Shown in pieces: positions 33,090-43,717 of a stretch of DNA of 64,000 nucleotides (positions are counted from its first letter, which is position 1; every line of letters begins with the position of its first letter). The position numbers and the translations under genes are program-made. The notes beneath the pieces are model-generated. The model ran no database searches. It was given only the letters and a program-made list of their open reading frames with translations, and was not told the DNA's origin. The stretch comes from Neckera pumila (taxonomy: Eukaryota > Streptophyta > Bryopsida > Hypnales > Neckeraceae), in assembly GCA_963969595.1 (NCBI GenBank), contig OZ018412.1:17052501-17116500 (forward strand). Direction: 5' to 3'.

Positions 33090-35870
33090 CTATCTGGCCT
33101 GACTATCTCCTGCTCGTTTCGCCGAGATCATAATAAATTGGCTACGGCGGATACGAGAATACTCTACAAGGCCACAAGCTTCACACAATTCCTCCAGCTC
33201 TGACTCCTCCCAATTGCGTAGGGTACTTGAGCTTAATGCTCCCTTGATAGCCTGTGCACAAGAGGAGGATCACAACAGTATTAGGGTGTTCACTTGGTGA
33301 GGGTACTGTATAGATTATTGGTGTATAGTAAGATTTGGGACTGGAGTAGTATAGAGGACCCTAGTGTATTCTTGAAAACCAAAGGTCAATGAGATCAACC
33401 TCTTAGGGACCTCTGATTGTAAATTTTGATTAGGGTCTAAGGATAGCATATATACTATGCTAGATTTCCTCCTCCAAGTCCTCTAGTAAAAGCTAGACCA
33501 GAGACCTTGTTGTCATACAGAAATAGCAACACAAGACAAACACAAAAGATAGGGGTTAATATGAGAGATTTTGACTAACCCTGCGGATGTCTTTGTTTCC
33601 GAAGTCAATGATAGGAAGTCGGGAAAGGAAGGTAGTAGCAACAAAGACTCCGCCTGGCTTCAAGATACGACTTATTTCGGCCATCTGCACATTCAGAGGT
33701 GTACGTTATTATTAACCTTGAATTGAAATATTTCGCTTGAGAGCGAAGTGTAACAAAAGAAATAATACAAATAATTTGTTGGTAAATTTCCATACCCCGG
33801 CTGCTGGAGATTGCCAGCAATGTAAAGCTGCTCCTGCATGCACTGCATCAATGGATCCGGACGCAAATGGCAGCCTGGCTACATCTGCTCTCACCAAAGC
33901 TATGTTCCTGAGGAATAAAAACAATTAAAGAGAATCAATTAAAGTCAGTCAATTGAAGTAAATATTCATCAAAACGAATCCTCTTTTGAAACTCCAGTTG
34001 GTGGAGAAAGGCACTAGGGATAGATGTTCTTACGAATATCTTAATGAAGCATCTTGTCTGATGAACTCATGAGATTGTCGGAGCATATTCTCGGAAAAGT
34101 CAAGAGCAATGACAGACTCATAATCTCCACTTTGAGCAAAACGACGGGTAAACAAGCCACTTCCACAACTAACGTCAAGGAGTACACCACCTTTCACTGA
34201 ATTGAAATAGTTTTGGGCCAGCTTGAACTGCACACGTCATCATCAGGATATTGGAACGTAACAAATAAACAATGCAACCCCTGGTCGAGAGATTAAAATA
34301 AGCATACATACAGTGAACAGATTCTCTTTCCACTAAAACAATACCTACGTGATGGGCATAATTGTCATATTTCAAACATCAAATTTTACAGCCTCTGCTG
34401 AAAACAAAGCACGAACACCGATTCCACAAATTTAACATTCAAGGAGTATAAAACGTGCACCCTATCCACTATAGCACAAAAAAAATCTGGAGCACTTAAA
34501 TATTGAAGAATCTAGCCCAGTTTTGAAGCAATTTATTCCATCGCGAGGCATGCAAATGAGCCTACATATAAACATGCCAATTGAAGACTAAATGAATAGA
34601 AAACAGTCCTAATGTGAGCCAACCTTTGTAAGAATAGTATGAGCTCAAGAGTACTCATAAAGATTCCTTGTTCATTGATTCCAAGGGTGATCAGGCATTC
34701 CACAAGCATTTTATGAACGAGGCATTGGTAAAAAGAAAAAAATGTCAAAGACGCTTTTACCTCCTCATCAGGACCAGGAAATCCAGCCCGGGCAAAATTC
34801 TGTCGCCAACCTCGTTCATACACAAATGAGACCACTGGGTTCCTGAACTCACAAGAAAAACCAACCCAAAATGAAAATCCAAACCCTAAACCACTCAAAT
34901 TTCCTCGTGAAGAATGCCTAATAAATCCTCTTGCAAATTGCGACACCACAGAGTTCAGACAACACACCTAAAAACCTCTTCGCCAGCTGTTGGGCCTTCA
35001 TCATACACTTTCGTTCCTTCCAGAATGGTGAGGTCAAGATAGTCACCTCTGTTGGAAAACCCCCTTTTACAGCTCTCACAGGCAAATCCCGATTTTTTAA
35101 TTGCAGATCTGCACACACACAGACCAAGTCAGTATGAGAACATTCTTTACAACATTATATTCTCTTCCGGAAATAATCCAAACCCCAAATATTGTGAACA
35201 CAAAAGACTTACTGAGTCAAGCCTGTAGGACCCGTTCTGCTAAGAGGTTTGAAGCAAATTGGGCAGCACAGAAGCTCACTCGTTGAGGTGTTTTGTTCGA
35301 AATTGTTATATGGCTCCTGAGAAAAGGTGGAGGAAGAAATATCAGCCTCTAAACCTTGAACTTTGTAACATAATATCCAAAATTGCCAAACCAACCGCAC
35401 GAACTTCTTAACCCCTAAAGCACCAGGATTATGAAATGACCAAATCAATTGATCATATTGCAAAACAACAATTCAGATACGAGAATTTCATATCACCAGA
35501 ATCAGTGAAGAAGGCTGCAACTGGGGGTCAAGAAACAATCAAATTCGACCCAAGCAAGTCCACATAAGGCCAATTCAAAAGTACTAAAAAAACATGAGCA
35601 CTAATTTGGTTAACGAGTTCACAAATTGCGACAAGAACAAGAGAAGCTTACCGAGTCCAGATCTCGGTATGCGACCGTCGCCCGCACTGCTAAGTTCCTT
35701 TCACTCCTTTCCTTTGCAATCCCATTCTTTGAATAACCACGGCTTAAAATTTGTCTCGACCAAGGAGACAAGTTCACCAAAGAACTAGGCGTGGATTCAC
35801 GACTACAAGAACGCTGCAACAACGAAGCAGCAATCGCCATATTTGCACACATAGATGTCGCCATTGCCAT
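33090..35870 (-). CDS. Plastid-type SAM-dependent methyltransferase (UbiE/COQ5-like), 8 exons
   Basis: Exons in transcription order: 35652-35870, 35213-35316, 34968-35108, 34761-34842, 34034-34227, 33796-33907, 33580-33684, 33090-33251. They join in phase into 372 residues, close to the Arabidopsis At1g78140/At2g41040 group. Residues 1-70 are Ser/Arg-rich and suit a plastid transit peptide. Exons 2-3 hold two Cys pairs (CCPICFKPL and ACESCKRGF), a small zinc ribbon. Exon 4 gives YERGWRQNFARAGFPGPDEE, typical of this group. Exons 5-6 carry the SAM-binding motif LLDVSCGSGLFTRRF, then ALDFSENML and RADVARLPFASGSIDAVHAG. Exon 7 has ILKPGGVFVATTF. The substrate is unknown for the group; plastoglobule-associated lipid or quinone metabolism is suggested by homologues. 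Introns are 70-700 bp, all GT-AG. No defect was seen. Confidence 0.9.
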
Positions 35871-37472
35871 TGTGTTTCAAAACACCAGAACAAATCTCTA
35901 TGGATAGCAAATCGACTGTAAAACCCTACTGATCAAAGAACTCTCAGACTTCGGAGCTGCACGAAAACTGGCAATACTACCAGTTGCTGGAAAATACCAT
36001 TCTGGGTACGAAACAAAAGACTCATTTGATGAAGTTAGAATTGCGTGGCCCGTGTCTGTGTCAGTCGATACGGCTCATCAGTTGCTGAAAGCGGCAGCGT
36101 GGACGTGCCGTTGACGTGGGCAGCTTGGCCGGCAACGTGGCTGCCTGTGAAGATAACGAAAACGAGAGGCCTTTCCGTCATTCTTTTTCTTCCTGTTTTT
36201 TTCGGTATTATTGATTTTCTGAACCCATTGAACTGACGGAGGTCTTTCTACCTTTGGCCTCTCATTCTCGGTGGAGGTCGTTATCTCTTTTGGCTTTTAT
36301 TCGTTCCTTATTACTCACTCTTTAGCCCGACAACCAGTGCACGTCGATCTCAGGAGAAGCGGCAATAAAGCACTGCGGGAGACAAAAGAGACTGGGTCCC
36401 AGCAAAAGAGCGTATCTGCTGTCTTGGCAGCACCGCTTCCGTTCAGTTCATCACAGTTGGAAGACATTTCTAATTATGGATAATTGGAAAATTGTCATAT
36501 AAATCTCACACGCTACAGAAGCGTGCCTGGCTTCATGTAAGGTGGGTACACCGAAAATTGCACCCTACCTAAAACTGCCATCATTACCCTGTGTACATCT
36601 TTAAAATCAATACGGTATGATGAATTTTAGTACATCTACCAAAAAAAATTTGACCCTTCATAAGTTCTGCATATGGTATCCAAAATGTTGCATTCTTTCT
36701 TGCGTTGAAACCTCATTTTACTTGACAACAAGAAAGTGAAAATTTGGCCAGTCCAATAAGTGGCGCTTTGGGGGGTACCCACCTTACACTCACAAATCAC
36801 TTTCTGCTATGACTTTCCGAAGTAAGGTCAGTGAGGCATTGGAGATACGGTAATCACGATCATCACTTGTTACCCTTGGTAACACCCTTGCTTCTTCCTA
36901 CTCCAGAAATGTAGGAAGATAGAATCCAAAATCCTGGCGAAGACATAATCATTGGACAGCTTCAAGACCTACAAGTATAAACAATCCAACCACACTCCGC
37001 TACTGTATGTATCTCAAACTACATCACAAATTGACTAGAAGATAGACAACTGCAAAACTTTGCACAGAAGCGAACTGTAGAAGTCTTCAAAGGGACTTCG
37101 CTAGAATTGCCTCACTACAGTGAAGAGGAAAATACTGAGAATCAAAGCTGCCAGGTCATCAAAGACAACAAAACTTAAGGATGAACAGAATATAGAAAAC
37201 AGACAAAGCGGACGTTGTTGAATACAAGCCACTGAAGCCAGTCATCACATTAAACAGCAAATCAGAGAATAGGTTCTTACAGAGATCAAGACTTTTTATC
37301 TCAACTGTATCTGTACAAAAGATTCGACTACCAACAGCAGAGGTTCATAAAATAAGCTGAACCCTGTCTACGAGTCTCGTCCAAGCTCAGCTGGACTTTC
37401 AGCAGACTAACATAATTCCATTGTTTGCTGATAATGTCTGTCGGCATAAGAGAAGCTCCGGAATTTTCCAAT
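35871..37472. other. Methyltransferase upstream region and LSM2 downstream region
   Basis: 35,871-36,050 is probably the 5' leader and promoter of the minus-strand methyltransferase gene. Short ORFs at 36,045 and 36,271 have no recognisable product. 37,000-37,472 probably contains the LSM2 3' untranslated region. No repeat was recognised. Confidence 0.4.
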
Positions 37473-38755
37473 TTATCCGCCACGAGCCTCCCTCCTCGTC
37501 GCGTCATGTAGAATGTCAACATCCACACCATCAGGTGGAAGTTGCACATAGCGCACCACTGAACCTCGAATGAAGCAGTTCTTCACAGAGAGCTGCAAAC
37601 CCAAGTCAACAGCATTCGAAGGTTAGCAAAAGTAGAGATCTGATAAATAACCCCCTATTAGACAGAGCCAGCTCAGAGAAAACCCTAAAACCGCTGGAAA
37701 AATGAGGAAAGAGAAGATTTTAACGTTAAGATATACATTATCGAATCCAGGCTACTTTGAACTTTAGAGACCTGGGCAGGAAACCCAATTTACTGCAGGT
37801 TCTTTTCCAACGCTTTGAAGACCTTCCAAATGAAAGACCTGCAATCTCAGCCTCTCAAGGTTCTAATTGAAGACCTAACAAATCACAAACCCTATGGAAC
37901 GGAATGAGAAGGGTTTGTTAGAAGGCAAATTGGACACTAACCTATCCTGCTTAGGGTTTATTCAAAAATCAACAAAAAGGGGGCTCATAAAGGTTGATTC
38001 CATTGAACTTCAAATTTTTAAAAACACAACAGGGTTCATTATACTTCAGAGAGGACTTCGTCACCATCACTACCCTGCAGAACGCATTGTGGGTCCTCTC
38101 CTTTACTCCTGTTCCCCCAATTCAAATTTCTTACTATGTACTAAAATTGCAGGATTTCATTGAGTTAACCTAAAAAAACACTAGTAACAAGATAGAAAAC
38201 AGAACCAAGTCCTACAGTTTCTAGACCAAATTAGGGCTGAGATAGAAGCTGGAAAGAATTCCGCAGGAGAGTAATTGTGCAATTGTCTGCACAGTGCAAG
38301 ACGTTGAAAACGACGAAGCAGAATTAAACTCCACAACTGCACTGTCACCCTCCGTTGCAAAAGAGGCATTTGCAAGACCATAAGAGCAAGGAGTCGGAAC
38401 CTAACCATGTGAGGGTATTTGGTATCATCCACGACGCGCGTGTTTTCTAACTTGATGTTGAGGTACTGATCCACCGAATGCAGGATTCCACTGATGGCCA
38501 AGTCATTTTTGAGCTCCACAATCACCTCCTTCCCGACCAGCTCCTTGAAATACGAAAAGAAAAGCTGTACCACCACGCCAACATCACATCAAAAGAGCGC
38601 AGGTTCAATCAAAGATAGCTTGAACGACATAAAGATAGCCCAAACCCAAAGAATAGTAAACCCTAACTGTGGGTTTCTTCGCGGTAAACTCCACATGCCA
38701 AAATGCTCTCTCCATCGAAAGACCTTAATTGCGAAAAAGACTTGAAACGCACCAT
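37473..38755 (-). CDS. LSM2: U6 snRNA-associated Sm-like protein LSm2, 3 exons
   Basis: Coding exons: 38753-38755 (only the start ATG, followed by donor GTGCGT), 38406-38564 and 37473-37592. The product is 93 residues, the same length as Arabidopsis LSM2. The Sm1 motif is in exon 2 (LVGKEVIVELKNDLAISG, HSVDQYLNIKLE); Sm2 is in exon 3 (NCFIRGSVVRYVQLP). The C-terminus ends RREARGG as in plant homologues. LSm2 is a subunit of the LSm1-7 ring (cytoplasmic mRNA decay) and the LSm2-8 ring (nuclear U6 snRNA binding and splicing). Exon 2 starts directly at LFFSYFK, so the ATG must come from exon 1; the CTG-adjacent methionine in the open frame before exon 2 is intronic. The introns are 188 and 813 bp. 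The gene looks intact. Confidence 0.95.
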
Positions 38756-38935
38756 TGTAGAAGCGTAGGCCTGATGAAAGCGCACTCGAGGTCGAAGGCG
38801 AAGATCCGGCGTCGGTAGTCTGGTTCTGAAGCAGGCTCGAACAGAGTACTCGTCTTCGGATTCAGCACACGTGATAATATGGAGTTGCGAATCACTGTGG
38901 TGCTGCATGTAAAGTGACATTAAAGAAGTCTTAAT

Positions 38936-39202
38936 CAGGGCTTTTTTTTTTTTGACTTTCTGGTGCCAGATTGCACCAGAAAAAAAAATCTGGCTAAAAA
39001 GGGTATAAAAAATGCCAAAAAAATTGGATGAAATCGCCAGACAACTATGAAATTAAAAAAAAATATTAGATGAAATCACCTAATTGTGGATGAAAACCAT
39101 ACTATACATCCAATAAGTGGATGAATGTTGCAATTTGGAGCCCCACTGTAACATTTTATATTGCCACTATGGCACTTCTTCAAAAATGAAAAAAAAAGCC
39201 CT
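38936..39202. mobile_element. 267-bp MITE with 9-bp target duplication (Mutator-type)
   Basis: The ends read AGGGCTTTTTTTTT and its complement. The direct repeat AGTCTTAAT lies at 38,927-38,935 and 39,203-39,211. A 9-bp duplication is characteristic of Mutator-like elements. It lies about 180 bp upstream of the LSM2 start codon, probably inside the promoter region. Confidence 0.75.
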
Positions 39203-39211
39203 AGTCTTAAT

Positions 39212-41615
39212 TGCGAAAGCACTGGAAGTCTTTCTTTGCCAACACATGATAAAATTTGAAAATATCAAAAAATGTGGCACAAAATAGGGGGCTATTTTTT
39301 ACAATTATCCTTGGTTAGGGCAATGAGGGGGTTAATTTTCTTTTGCTATTTTTTTTGGAGGAACAATGATTAACACTAAAGAACAGGAAGATTTTTGTAA
39401 ATTTTAGAGTTTAAATTCATGTGTTATTTTCCTAATGATTTTTTTGAAACAATTACTAAACCTTGAATATGAATTGTCAAATGTATAAAAAAACGCAACA
39501 TTGAATGCAATGAATGGTTTACCACAAAACATGTATCCTTGGTAGGATTTGAATCTGGATACCCACCAACCATTTGGTGGCCAAGGATTCATCTTATCAA
39601 CATACCGTGGTATGTTGGTACAATGCATGGTATATTAGAAGGAATTCACCCTATCACATACCTAAATAATGAAGGACAATGCATGGTATATTGGAAGGGA
39701 TTCCTATCTAAACATACACAAGAGATACTAAAATTAAAGCATTGTTAGTACAATCAACTTTGTCAAAATCAAGAATATAGTTATTGACTTGTCTACCCTT
39801 TTGGAGATATTTTTCATTTACAATTTCCCTTATAATTAAAGGTTGTGCAAATTCCATTTATCAAGGCCCGGTTTATATCCTACTAAAAATTGAGAGGGAC
39901 AAACTTTTGAAAATTTTGATTTGCTAAATCTCCTTGCACCCTTGTTTTTAATGTAAACCAAGCCTAATCCTAAGATTCAAGCCACTCTTCCAACCAGTTA
40001 TCTTTTGTCTGCTTAGTCCGCTCCCAATGGTACTCTTCTTTATTGCAAGGGGGATTTGACACTATAAGCTGCCAATCCTTGCTTTGTGTCAAGATATTGC
40101 TCAAAATAGAATGCAACCAAATGAGTATGAAGCTCTACTTGCACCAAAGCAAAACACAATAGACTCACTATCACATACTCCAAGCAATCCACAAAATTCA
40201 CTCTTCACCGGATAGGGTCTTAAACTGACCAATTTATGTTGTGACATGTATGTTTAAGTAATTTACCGTAAGCTCACATCAATAGTCCTTCAAGAAACCA
40301 TGCATGTATCACTTGGTCATTGTGACTCTTTTTTCCAATCCATGATCATACCCTCTTGGCCTTGGCCTACTGTACTTGTTATCTCACCAAATAAATTCTT
40401 GCTCAAAAAAATTCAGGAAAGCAAACCTTTGTTGTGCAGTTGCACTTACAGAATGAAGGTAATATATATTAAGAAGGATTCAAGGTTGCTAATGCATGAC
40501 AACTCTCATTCTTACATACAAGCTTTTTCTTGTATTGTGTAATATATGAAACTTGTGTATGGTACAACAACCATTATTGCCTTCATGTCATTGCTGAAAA
40601 TTTTGAATTTTTTTGCACATTAAGATAAGTGTGAGAAATGGCAAGAGCAACTGAAATTATACCTTTTCGACAAAGTATAAATTTGTAATGCATTTTTGAA
40701 GCGTGCTACTTGTCATGGCCCAAAAGAATCTCTAAACTACCCTCAAACCAACAAAAGTATATCTATAATGGTCATCTAGGGCCTCTTTCCTTTTGAGTGG
40801 GTGGGAAGGGGGTCGTAAAACTAGGACCGGCTATGAATAGAAGATCACCCAATTAGAGCTATTGTTTTTGGAATTTACACTTCCATGTGGAAGAGAGGTG
40901 GAATAGGTTTAGAAGGTCAATCTATGACATGCGGCTAAACATCCACACTAGCACCAAACAACAACCACTAAGCTGCCACTTCCTCAGCTGCCAACCATTT
41001 AGTTATTTAAAATTCAATAAGAAATTGATTACCAATATATTTAGTTTCATCATTACTTGTACAAAGAGGTTAATTACACGAGTGCCTTATAACATAGAGT
41101 CATTATAATTATAGTGCTCTGGTGGCATTATTTAGCATTTAGACTGCCCTTGTAAAGAAATGTGAATCATATCCTTCACCTCAAGCAGTGATTCACCCTT
41201 CATACTATGGCCGTTCAAGTTGTGAGGCCATGGGATTAAGTGGCCATACTTTGTTGAGAGTCCAAAGAAATGAGCAATAAATAAGCAATAAAATATAGGA
41301 ATTGGAGCCTTTGGCCAGCCATAGTGTGAAGCCTTCAAAGGCCAAGCCCAAAGTCCAAACCTATGCTATTTGTTTGACTTCTATCCTTCTTTCTCCACAT
41401 TAATCCATTCAATTTCTAAAATAACAAATAACAAATAACAAATAACAAAGGGGGCATATAATAAAGGGGGTATACAACAAAGGAAGCATCCTATTGAAGG
41501 TTGCTATTATGTATTTATGTGAGCATGGGAGTGTGAGCCCATAAACCCAGAATACTACACACCTATGTTATAGGTGTCTTACTAAAAAAATTGTCTATGA
41601 TTATAGTATACATAT
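39212..41615. other. AT-rich intergenic DNA with dispersed repeats
   Basis: No gene was recognised. About 40,560-40,790 aligns with 57,055-57,260 (shared CATTGCTGAAA, AAGATAAGT, GACAAAGTAT, CCCAAAAGAAT), marking a dispersed repeat. A microsatellite of AAATAAC units lies at about 41,418-41,450. Confidence 0.5.
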
Positions 41616-41617
41616 TA

Positions 41618-43715
41618 CTCCTTTTGTTTCAGAAAGAAACCTGGGTTTCAAAGAACGTGCTGACTTAAGGTAGATTTTGATAATTACGGAGCTGTAACAT
41701 GCTTTTGACAAAGCGAACACACTAATGTCACACAAAACACGCTTTCCAAAATTTCAATGCGCTTTTTGAAGAAGAGACACGCTTATGTGGGGAGCTAAAA
41801 GAACCTTTCCAATGCTTCATTGCAGAATGCTTGTATTGTCACGAAAAGTTCTGTGCGTAGCTTTTGCAATCTTCATTGTGTTTTTTCATGGCTTAAGAAG
41901 CACTCTATGATGGCAAATTATATTGTGAGCATGATGCTGAAGCACCAAAGCTTGTTGTAGCCAAAGATGCTTCCATTTGTGAGCAAGAAGTTTGTGGTGG
42001 TCCTTTGCAACCTATTCCAATGAATGCCGTCAAACAATTGCAAGAAGGCAAAGTTGACAGATGAGCAAAGTCAAGTAGTGGTCGAGTTCCTCCTTGGTAG
42101 GCAAAAGAACCCAGACAAGAGTGGTCTCTTCAAATACGGCGCCTTCAAGGCAGTTGCTCAAAAGTTTGGGACAAAAGAGGAGGCAATTAGAGTGATTTGG
42201 AAACGAGCAGTGAAATCTTGGACTGAGGGCAACATTGTTGCAGATGTGTCATCCTACAAGCATGGCCGGGTTGGTCACAAGAAGCTTCCTATAGACAATA
42301 ACAACGTCAAGGAACTGACGACAAAACATGCGATCACTTGCATTTCATCTCGGTGTTTCCTCTGCAACTATCCATTGCCGCACTAGAGAAGGCAAAATGA
42401 AGCCTCACACAAATGCTATCAAGCCCTACTTGACTCATGTGAACAAGATGGACCGGTTAAAATTTTGCCTTAGCATGCTCGACCCAAGAACATTAAGCAA
42501 CTTCTACGACATGATAGACCGTATACACATAGACAAGAAGTAGTTCTACATTACGAAGACAAACAACCAGTATTATTTGGCGCCTGACAAAGAGCCACCG
42601 CACCACACTTGCAAAAGTAGGCGATTCATTACGAAAGTGATGTTCATGGCTGTATTGGAGAGGCCACAATTTGACTCGTATCGATCTTGCCTCTTTCATG
42701 GCAAGATTGGAATCTTTCCTTTCATTTGCAAAGAGCCTGCCAAGCATGGTAGTAAGAATCGCCCGGCCATGAAGTTGGAAACCAAGTCAATCTTCTCGGT
42801 CTCTAAAGATGAGGTGCGTAAGATGTTCATTGAGAACATCTTGCCCGTGATCAAGGCAAAATGGCCACATAATTGGCCTGGCAAAAACAACAATACAATC
42901 TTCATTCAACAAGACAATGCTAAGCCGCACGTCAATGGCAATGATCCGAGTTTGATGGACCACTTGGTGAAGGACGGTTTCAATATGCAATTGGTGTATC
43001 AACCGCCGAATAGCCCTGACATGAATGTCTTGGATCTAGGATTTTTCAAGGCTATTCAAGCCCCCCAACATCAGTTACAACAAAACACAATTGACGAGCT
43101 CAGTGCCGTGACGGAGCAAGCCTTTTGGTCAATGAAAAGGCACAAGTTGAATTTGGTTCTTTTGTCATGGCAACAGTGCATGGTTGAAACAATGCAGGTT
43201 GACGATTGCAACCGCTACAAGATGCCACACATGGGCAAGGCACCACTTCAACGGAAAGGGCAACTCCCTGTGGTGATTGAATGTCCTCAAGATGTTGTAC
43301 AACGTGCCCCAAGAGGCAATTCAACATCAATAAAGTTTTGAAACGATTGATCATTTGCTCCATTGTTGTTGTTGTATTGACTTCAATCTGTTTGTAATCA
43401 AAACACAACTCTTTGACAACGTGTAAAAGAACCTGCTTGTTGAGGATTGGGTTTGAAAGCATGGAGATGGGTGATCTTCAAATTGTGACTTCTCACAATC
43501 TGGCTTGACCATAATTACTCTCCACATTTGTTGCTTGTGTAGCAACCACAAAATGTGTTCTTGGGAAGTGTACACATTTATTTAAGTTCAAAAAAGATTC
43601 CAAGGGGAGAAGCTTTGGGTTGATCAGAGACTTCATCGCTGAGAAGCAAAACCAGTTTTTTTTTTGAAACACAGAAAAAAGCACAAATCCCTATTTCTTT
43701 CTGAAATAGAGGGAG
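41618..43715 (+). mobile_element. Tc1/mariner (plant MLE) element, 2,098 bp
   Basis: The terminal inverted repeats start CTCCTTTTGTTTCAGAAAGA and, reverse-complemented at the right end, CTCCCTCTATTTCAGAAAGA. TA flanks both ends (41,616-41,617 and 43,716-43,717). The transposase gene is inside on the plus strand. The long noncoding right flank contains only transposon DNA. Confidence 0.85.
42024..43341 (+). pseudogene. Mariner transposase, DD39D type, disabled
   Basis: The N-terminal part (42,024-42,327) holds helix-turn-helix text (AVAQKFGTKEEAIRVIWKRA) and the linker GRVGHKK. A frameshift near 42,330 moves to RSLAFHLGVSSATIH and NAIKPYLT. The first catalytic Asp is in IHIDKK, where the family's DEKWF has become DKK-stop-F (TAG 42,541-42,543). 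The second Asp is in IQQDNAKPH and the third in NSPDMNVLD, with exactly 39 residues between them, the plant MLE DD39D spacing. The frame from 42,544 to 43,341 is otherwise intact. A further frame break lies before 42,024, where the N-terminus continues in another phase. The copy cannot make transposase, but its ends could be mobilised in trans. Confidence 0.85.
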
Positions 43716-43717
43716 TA

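Noticed and set aside
38181..38576. 131-residue LSm-like protein read straight through from exon 2
   Set aside because: The extra residues after KYPHM are intron sequence; splicing to 37,473-37,592 restores the expected Sm2 motif and the 93-residue length.
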